Below, piece by piece: positions 6,821 through 10,012 of a stretch of 10,012 nucleotides of DNA (position 1 is the stretch's first letter; each line of letters starts with the position of its first letter). The notes below the pieces were generated by a model. The model was given only the letters and a program-made list of their open reading frames with translations. It did not search any database and was not told the DNA's origin. Both the position numbers and the translations under genes were made by a program. The DNA lies in the NCBI GenBank assembly GCA_010028775.1, contig RHAF01000047.1:1-10012 (forward strand), given 5' to 3'. Source of the stretch: Verrucomicrobiota bacterium. Lineage in GTDB: Bacteria; Verrucomicrobiota; Verrucomicrobiia; Methylacidiphilales; Verrucolacustridaceae.

Positions 6821-7855
6821 GTGCTTTTTGGCGGCAAAAAACGACTGCAGGTTGTTGTTCCCGGCTTCAAGGTTTTCCCCCACTCCATGCGCGAAGCCTG
6901 GGCCCTGAACCTAAAACAGATGGGGGTGGGCTTCGACTGGATCGTCCATCGGGAAGGCCAGGCTGAGCGCACGGCAAAAAAAATACGACCCGAGTCCCTG
7001 GTCTTTTTGCTCAATGACCACCATTTGGACGACTTGACCAGCTACCTTTGTGAGCAAGGCAAATATGGCCGGGGCCGGGACGGTGGCATCTGGGTGGGCC
7101 TTGCCACGGAAAAAGTCGTCGACTCCATATTCCCGAGAAGTGAAGAAAAGACCCGGCTTTGCGCCAATCTCTGTCATCTGGTGGCGCATTTTGATCCAAA
7201 AGCCGGCCCGATCCTTTTGGACGCCGGGGCGCAGCCCTTTTTTTGCCACCAGTACGCCGACGCGGAGACTTTCCGTTCCCGGCTTGAATACTCCAGCAAG
7301 AACAACGGCATCTTTTGGGCGGGGAAGTTAAGGGTGGGGGACTTCACCGAAGCCTACCGGGAGCGTGCCCTATTATTCGAGGGTATCCGTCAAACCACCG
7401 GGTTTGTTTGGCGGGAGGCAGCCAACCCGGAAAAGGGGATCGCGCACATTGTCCGGGAAAAGGATAGTTACAAGGGTCTCCTGAACCTTCCCTCCAACTG
7501 TCCGGGATTCACCTCCAATTTTTTTGAAAACCTGGCCATGGGAGGATGCGTCTTTCAACACGACGTTTCCTCGTCCCATCCCGAGGGGTTGGAGCCTGGC
7601 GCGCACTACCTTGCCTACCGCCGTGACCAACCGGAAAGCCTGCGGGAAGTTTGCGGACGCTTCCTGCGGGATCCCGGACAATACCGGGAGATGGCGCGGC
7701 GCGGCCATGAGGCCTGTCTGCGGGCCCACACCCTGAAAATTCGGATCCGGGAAATTTTCGCCGCCCTTTCGCAAGGCATGGAATCATGGGGCGCATCCCG
7801 CGTGGCCAAGGAACTTCTGGGGGGGGTTGTGGGAAGGGCCTTGTCCGCCCCGTGA
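6821..7855 (+). CDS. CgeB-like GT-B glycosyltransferase
   Basis: The 344-residue product is the third CgeB-like transferase in the window. The N-terminal part has a Rossmann-like opening (RLQVVVPGFKVFPHSMREAW) and LVFLLNDHHLDDL. The C-terminal donor-binding domain contains LNLPSNCPGFTSNFFENLAMGGCVFQHD (about 225-252). Glu236 there is the family's usual sugar-nucleotide contact. GLEPGAHYLAYRRDQPESLREV and a helix ending HEACLRAHT follow, the conserved tail of PF13524. It shares this plan with the gene at 2663-3868 but is not a recent duplicate of it. Role: sugar transfer in the surface-glycan pathway; specificity unknown. GTG 6821 is supported by an AGGGA. A G8 run at 7819-7826 lies near the 3' end, and the stop TGA overlaps a GTG (GTGA, 7852-7855) in the next gene's frame. 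The family call is good. Confidence 0.83.
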   Translation: MLFGGKKRLQVVVPGFKVFPHSMREAWALNLKQMGVGFDWIVHREGQAERTAKKIRPESLVFLLNDHHLDDLTSYLCEQGKYGRGRDGGIWVGLATEKVVDSIFPRSEEKTRLCANLCHLVAHFDPKAGPILLDAGAQPFFCHQYADAETFRSRLEYSSKNNGIFWAGKLRVGDFTEAYRERALLFEGIRQTTGFVWREAANPEKGIAHIVREKDSYKGLLNLPSNCPGFTSNFFENLAMGGCVFQHDVSSSHPEGLEPGAHYLAYRRDQPESLREVCGRFLRDPGQYREMARRGHEACLRAHTLKIRIREIFAALSQGMESWGASRVAKELLGGVVGRALSAP

Positions 7856-7937
7856 GTCTTGTTTTTCGGTATCCGCTGAAGACCCTTAACAATCGGCGAG
7901 TGGCCCCATGGGTAGCTTCCCGCAACGGCAAAAATTC

Positions 7938-7942
7938 GGAGG
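7938..7942 (+). promoter_or_regulatory. Ribosome binding site that favours ATG 7951
   Basis: GGAGG lies 8 bases before ATG 7951, the best Shine-Dalgarno in the window. It argues for initiation at 7951 rather than at the GTG of 7852, which has only a distant GGAAGG (14 bases). Both starts could be used. Confidence 0.6.
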
Positions 7943-7950
7943 CAGGGGTG

Positions 7951-8793
7951 ATGGAGACGACTGCCGCCATGGAACGGCTCCGTTCGGCCCAGGGAGGGTT
8001 TCTTTACGGAAAAATCGGCACAACGGAACTGTTGGCCCTGGAGTTTTCCGAGAGGTATCTCCAACCCTCATGGCCGGCGGGGTTGAGTTGGAAAAGACAG
8101 GCAGATCGGCTGCTTCTCGATTCCGGCGTGTTTCCCGCCACGCGCGGGCAGTTTGACCGGTTCCTCCACACTTATGCCGAGAGTGTCGGAGCCTTAGACG
8201 GCATCTGTCTTTGGCAGGATTCGGCATTTTTGCGGCAATATGAGCTCCGTCTGGCGAGCTTCCTTTGTCCAAACGCTTCCCACTTGAGCGGACAGGTGCT
8301 CTCGCCTTTTTCGGTTCTTCCCGAAATCGCCAATCTACGTTGGCTGGTGGTTTCCCCCTTTGTCAAAACCATGAAAAGCCAGGAGAGACATCTTGCGCGG
8401 GTGCACTCCTTTTACCCCTGGCACGGGTGTCTGGAGGGAATCGAGGGCCGGCCGGTTTATCTGCGTTGCCCCTTTTTCTCCTATATGGAAAAGTCCCCTT
8501 ACCGGGATTGGTCGGAGGGCGTGGATAGGTTGACGGAAGAGGCCCTGAAACATGAATTTGATCTCGCTTTGGTGGGGGCGGGGGCTTGGTCTTTGCCACT
8601 TTTGGCCAACCTGAAGCGCGCGGGAAAAAAGGGAATCCATCTGGGCGGGGCCACCCAGTTGGTTTTTGGCATCAAGGGGCGCCGTTGGGATCAGGAGGGT
8701 TGGTATATGCCATACAACGAAGCATGGGTGCGGCCCCTCCCGGAAGAAACTCCTGCTGGATATATGCAAAAAGAGAGGGGGTGCTATTGGTGA
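7951..8793 (+). CDS. Putative GT-D-type glycosyltransferase (DUF1792-like)
   Basis: From ATG 7951 the protein has 280 residues. An in-frame GTG at 7852, overlapping the previous stop as GTGA, would add 33. ATG 7951 is preferred for its GGAGG. Near the N-terminus GGFLYGKIGTTELLAL (Glu26) resembles the RxGDGE metal motif of GT-D enzymes such as the streptococcal DUF1792 transferase, but the first acidic residue of that D-x-E is replaced by Thr. The C-terminal third has LALVGAGAWSLPLLANLKRAG, then GIHLGGATQLVFGIKGRRW (about 228-246), a conserved-looking nucleotide-binding pattern found in glycan-locus proteins often annotated as hypothetical. There is no signal peptide or membrane segment, so it is cytoplasmic. 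The context, two transferases on either side, favours a transferase role. The link to GT-D is inferred from motif shape and position only; a non-enzymatic sugar-binding role is possible. Confidence 0.62.
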   Translation: METTAAMERLRSAQGGFLYGKIGTTELLALEFSERYLQPSWPAGLSWKRQADRLLLDSGVFPATRGQFDRFLHTYAESVGALDGICLWQDSAFLRQYELRLASFLCPNASHLSGQVLSPFSVLPEIANLRWLVVSPFVKTMKSQERHLARVHSFYPWHGCLEGIEGRPVYLRCPFFSYMEKSPYRDWSEGVDRLTEEALKHEFDLALVGAGAWSLPLLANLKRAGKKGIHLGGATQLVFGIKGRRWDQEGWYMPYNEAWVRPLPEETPAGYMQKERGCYW

Positions 8794-8812
8794 TATTTGT
8801 ATCCTCCTCGGT

Positions 8813-8818
8813 AGAGGG
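8813..8818 (+). promoter_or_regulatory. Ribosome binding site for the TTG start at 8827
   Basis: AGAGGG is 8 bases upstream of TTG 8827 in the 33-base gap. It decides the start: no ATG or GTG gives the complete first beta strand (VTVLFYRRPD) of the transferase. Confidence 0.6.
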
Positions 8819-8826
8819 TTTTTGAG

Positions 8827-9774
8827 TTGGGCTCCGTCTGTCAACAGCCGGTCACGGTTCTTTTTTATCGCCGGCCGGATCATCTCCGGCAGGTCATGGA
8901 CCGGGTACGCGAGGTCAAACCCGCCCGGCTTTTCGGGGTTTCCGACGGGCCCAAAACCAACGATCCGGCCTCGCTGGCGGGGGTGGAGGCGTCCCGGCGT
9001 ATTTTCCGCGAGGCCATCGACTGGCCCTGCCAGTGGGAAATCCTTGAGCGGGACAACAACCTCGGCTCCTACCTCAGCGTCTCCCGGGGGCTGGACTGGG
9101 TCTTCGAGCGAGTGGAGGAAACCATCATCCTCGAAGATGACACCGTCCCGGATCCCACTTTTTTCCGGTTTGCTTCGGAACTTTTGGGAAAATACCGGGA
9201 AAATCCATCTGTTGCCTCTATCAGCGGGGATAACTATGACCATCCGGCGGATTGGCCCGGGCCGGAGACCTATCGCTTCACGCGTTATCACCATGCCTGG
9301 GGCTGGGCCACATGGAAACGGGCCTGGAAGCATTTTGACCGGGAGGAAAAGCTCCTCCCTCTTCTGCAGGACAGGGAGTGGCGAAAAAGACAAGGGTTGG
9401 GCCGCACGGAGTGGGCTTACTGGGACCGCTGCTTTCGGCACACCTACGCCAAAAAACTGGATGCCTGGGATTATCGGTGGACCCTCTCCCTCTGGGCCCA
9501 CGACATGTTCTGCATCGTGCCCAGGTTGAACCTAGTCCGGAACATCGGGTTCGACTCCCTCGGCACGCATACCGTGGACCGTGACCTGGCCGATCTTTCC
9601 ATGCACGAAGCCCAGTCGATGAAGTTTCCTTTGGTGCATCCGCAGACAGGCCGGCCGGATGCTGTCATGGATGCGCGGGTTTTTAAAAATCACTTCCAGA
9701 AGCTCGAGGGCCGCCGAAACCTGTGGCAAAAGCTGCGGGACCGGATTTTCGGCAAGCGCGCAAAACCTATTTGA
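8827..9774 (+). CDS. GT-A nucleotide-diphospho-sugar transferase (HlpA-like)
   Basis: The 315-residue protein has the GT-A opening PVTVLFYRRPDHLRQVMDRV, then ILERDNNLGSYLSVSRGLDW. It also has TIILEDDTVPDPTFF with the acidic metal/donor site at E103-D104-D105. Further on are HHAWGWATWKRAW (155-167) and DYRWTLSLWAHD (about 217-228). The WGWATW block is typical of bacterial GT-A proteins annotated as nucleotide-diphospho-sugar transferases or 'HlpA-like haemolytic' proteins; the haemolysis name is historical and should not be carried over. It probably adds a sugar to a lipid-linked or protein-linked glycan from the cytoplasm; donor unknown. The C-terminus is basic (RDRIFGKRAKPI). The TTG start is backed by AGAGGG. 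This is the last gene of the block; the next promoter belongs to an unrelated gene. Confidence 0.8.
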   Translation: MGSVCQQPVTVLFYRRPDHLRQVMDRVREVKPARLFGVSDGPKTNDPASLAGVEASRRIFREAIDWPCQWEILERDNNLGSYLSVSRGLDWVFERVEETIILEDDTVPDPTFFRFASELLGKYRENPSVASISGDNYDHPADWPGPETYRFTRYHHAWGWATWKRAWKHFDREEKLLPLLQDREWRKRQGLGRTEWAYWDRCFRHTYAKKLDAWDYRWTLSLWAHDMFCIVPRLNLVRNIGFDSLGTHTVDRDLADLSMHEAQSMKFPLVHPQTGRPDAVMDARVFKNHFQKLEGRRNLWQKLRDRIFGKRAKPI

Positions 9775-9775
9775 A

Positions 9776-9795
9776 GGTCCTGCTCCTTTAGGACC
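9776..9795 (+). terminator. Hairpin after the last glycan gene, possible weak terminator
   Basis: GGTCCT (9776-9781) and AGGACC (9790-9795) can pair around an 8-base loop, starting 2 bases after the TGA of the preceding gene. There is no T-rich tail, so it is not a standard intrinsic terminator. It may still slow the polymerase or protect the 3' end of the mRNA. Confidence 0.25.
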
Positions 9796-9850
9796 ACGCG
9801 GAGACCGGCGGCGCGGTGGGCGGAAAGAAGTAGTCGGTTATTGGGGGGGG

Positions 9851-9879
9851 TTGACAAATATGCACAAAATACATACTAT
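9851..9879 (+). promoter_or_regulatory. Sigma-70-type promoter for the antitoxin gene
   Basis: TTGACA at 9851-9856 is a perfect -35 hexamer, followed after 17 bases by TACTAT at 9874-9879 (4 of 6 to TATAAT). The region between is A+T-rich in contrast to the surroundings. Transcription should start near 9886, at or within a base or two of the GTG of the next gene. A G8 run (9843-9850) touches the -35 box on its upstream side. Confidence 0.65.
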
Positions 9880-9885
9880 CTGCAT
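9860..9885. repeat. Inverted repeat ATGCA/TGCAT, candidate autoregulation operator
   Basis: ATGCA at 9860-9864 and TGCAT at 9881-9885 are inverted, 21 bases apart centre to centre (two helical turns), and flank the -10 box. Phd/YefM antitoxins repress their own operons by binding palindromes in this position. The arms are only 5 bases, so chance is not excluded. Confidence 0.3.
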
Positions 9886-10012
9886 GTGAAGGCGACTCTT
9901 TCGGAACTTCATCGGGAGACAAGGAGGATTGTCCGGCCGGTGATCCATGCGGGTGAGGAGGTTGTTTTGACCGACTTTGGTCGACCGGTGGCTCGGATTG
10001 TTCCTTATCTGC
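9886..10012 (+). CDS. Phd/YefM-family antitoxin, N-terminal part (3' end outside window)
   Basis: Reading from GTG 9886 gives 42 codons to the right edge without a stop: VKATLSELHRETRRIVRPV, then HAGEEVVLTDFGRPVARIVPYL. The pattern 'SEL.R...I..V..AGEEVVLT..GRPVARIVP' is the hallmark N-terminal DNA-binding domain of Phd/YefM antitoxins. Such proteins neutralise a partner toxin (often a PIN-domain VapC, Doc or RelE-type protein) and repress their own promoter. The toxin would lie just to the right, outside the window. No Shine-Dalgarno precedes the GTG. Together with the promoter position this suggests a leaderless transcript. An ATG two bases earlier (9884) is followed at once by TGA and cannot be the start. 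The gene is unrelated to the glycan block and has its own promoter. Confidence 0.78.
   Translation, partial: MKATLSELHRETRRIVRPVIHAGEEVVLTDFGRPVARIVPYL

Noticed and set aside
8335..9501. Long open frame of 388 codons on the minus strand
   Set aside because: It lies opposite two well-supported plus-strand genes; its translation is rich in Pro, Gly and Arg with no recognisable domain, as expected for the mirror of G+C-rich coding DNA.
8666..9529. Plus-strand open frame of 287 codons overlapping the last two glycan genes
   Set aside because: It is a frame shadow: the competing frames carry the GT-D-like and EDD/WGWATW motifs, while this one is Ser/Pro/Arg-rich without motifs.
9860..9889. Nine-codon mini-ORF (MHKIHTICM) ending ATGTGA over the antitoxin start
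   Set aside because: It begins between the -35 and -10 boxes and so would not be on the transcript from the evident promoter.
1..10012. Search for CRISPR repeats, insertion-sequence ends, transposase genes, rRNA and riboswitches
   Set aside because: No regularly spaced repeats, transposase motifs or structured RNA signatures were seen by eye on either strand.

Overview
The window is a densely packed, single-strand block of glycan-biosynthesis genes from a bacterium. Nine genes, the first cut by the left edge, all read left to right with gaps of 2 to about 100 bases or 4-base overlaps. The last ~130 bases hold a separate promoter and the beginning of a Phd/YefM-type antitoxin gene. Base composition is roughly 60% G+C over most of the window, but Lys is written mainly AAA, and several starts are TTG or GTG with weak or absent Shine-Dalgarno sequences. 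This suits a Gram-negative or PVC-type (for example verrucomicrobial) genome, but the taxon is a low-confidence guess because no marker gene is present.

Layout: (1) 2-943, 3' part of a CgeB-like glycosyltransferase, lower in G+C than the rest. (2) 957-2666, AsnB-type glutamine-dependent amidotransferase. (3) 2663-3868, second CgeB-like GT-B glycosyltransferase. (4) 3883-4830, TylF/MacO-family O-methyltransferase with a helical, TPR-like N-terminal extension. (5) 4831-4931, the longest gap, with a possible weak internal promoter and a palindrome. (6) 4932-5828, extended SDR sugar epimerase/dehydratase. (7) 5847-6818, GT-A glycosyltransferase with a DxD motif. (8) 6821-7855, third CgeB-like glycosyltransferase. 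(9) 7951-8793 (or from 7852), a protein resembling the GT-D (DUF1792) class. (10) 8827-9774, GT-A (HlpA-like nucleotide-diphospho-sugar transferase). (11) 9775-9885, intergenic, with a hairpin, a G8 tract and a TTGACA promoter. (12) 9886-end, 5' part of the antitoxin gene.

Taken together the genes look like the decoration part of a surface-glycan locus (O-antigen, capsule/exopolysaccharide, or glycosylation of a surface protein). The SDR would supply or modify a nucleotide sugar, the AsnB homologue could amidate a uronic acid (or make Asn), the TylF enzyme would O-methylate a sugar, and six transferases of at least three structural types would build the chain. No priming transferase, flippase, polymerase or ABC exporter is visible, so the locus must continue to the left or rely on genes elsewhere.

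The most notable non-gene signals are a series of 8-base homopolymers. One G8 tract lies where a -1 slip would fuse genes 8 and 9, one T8 tract sits in codons 2-5 of gene 7, and one G8 tract abuts the -35 box of the antitoxin promoter. The antitoxin GTG start lies where transcription should begin, suggesting a leaderless mRNA.
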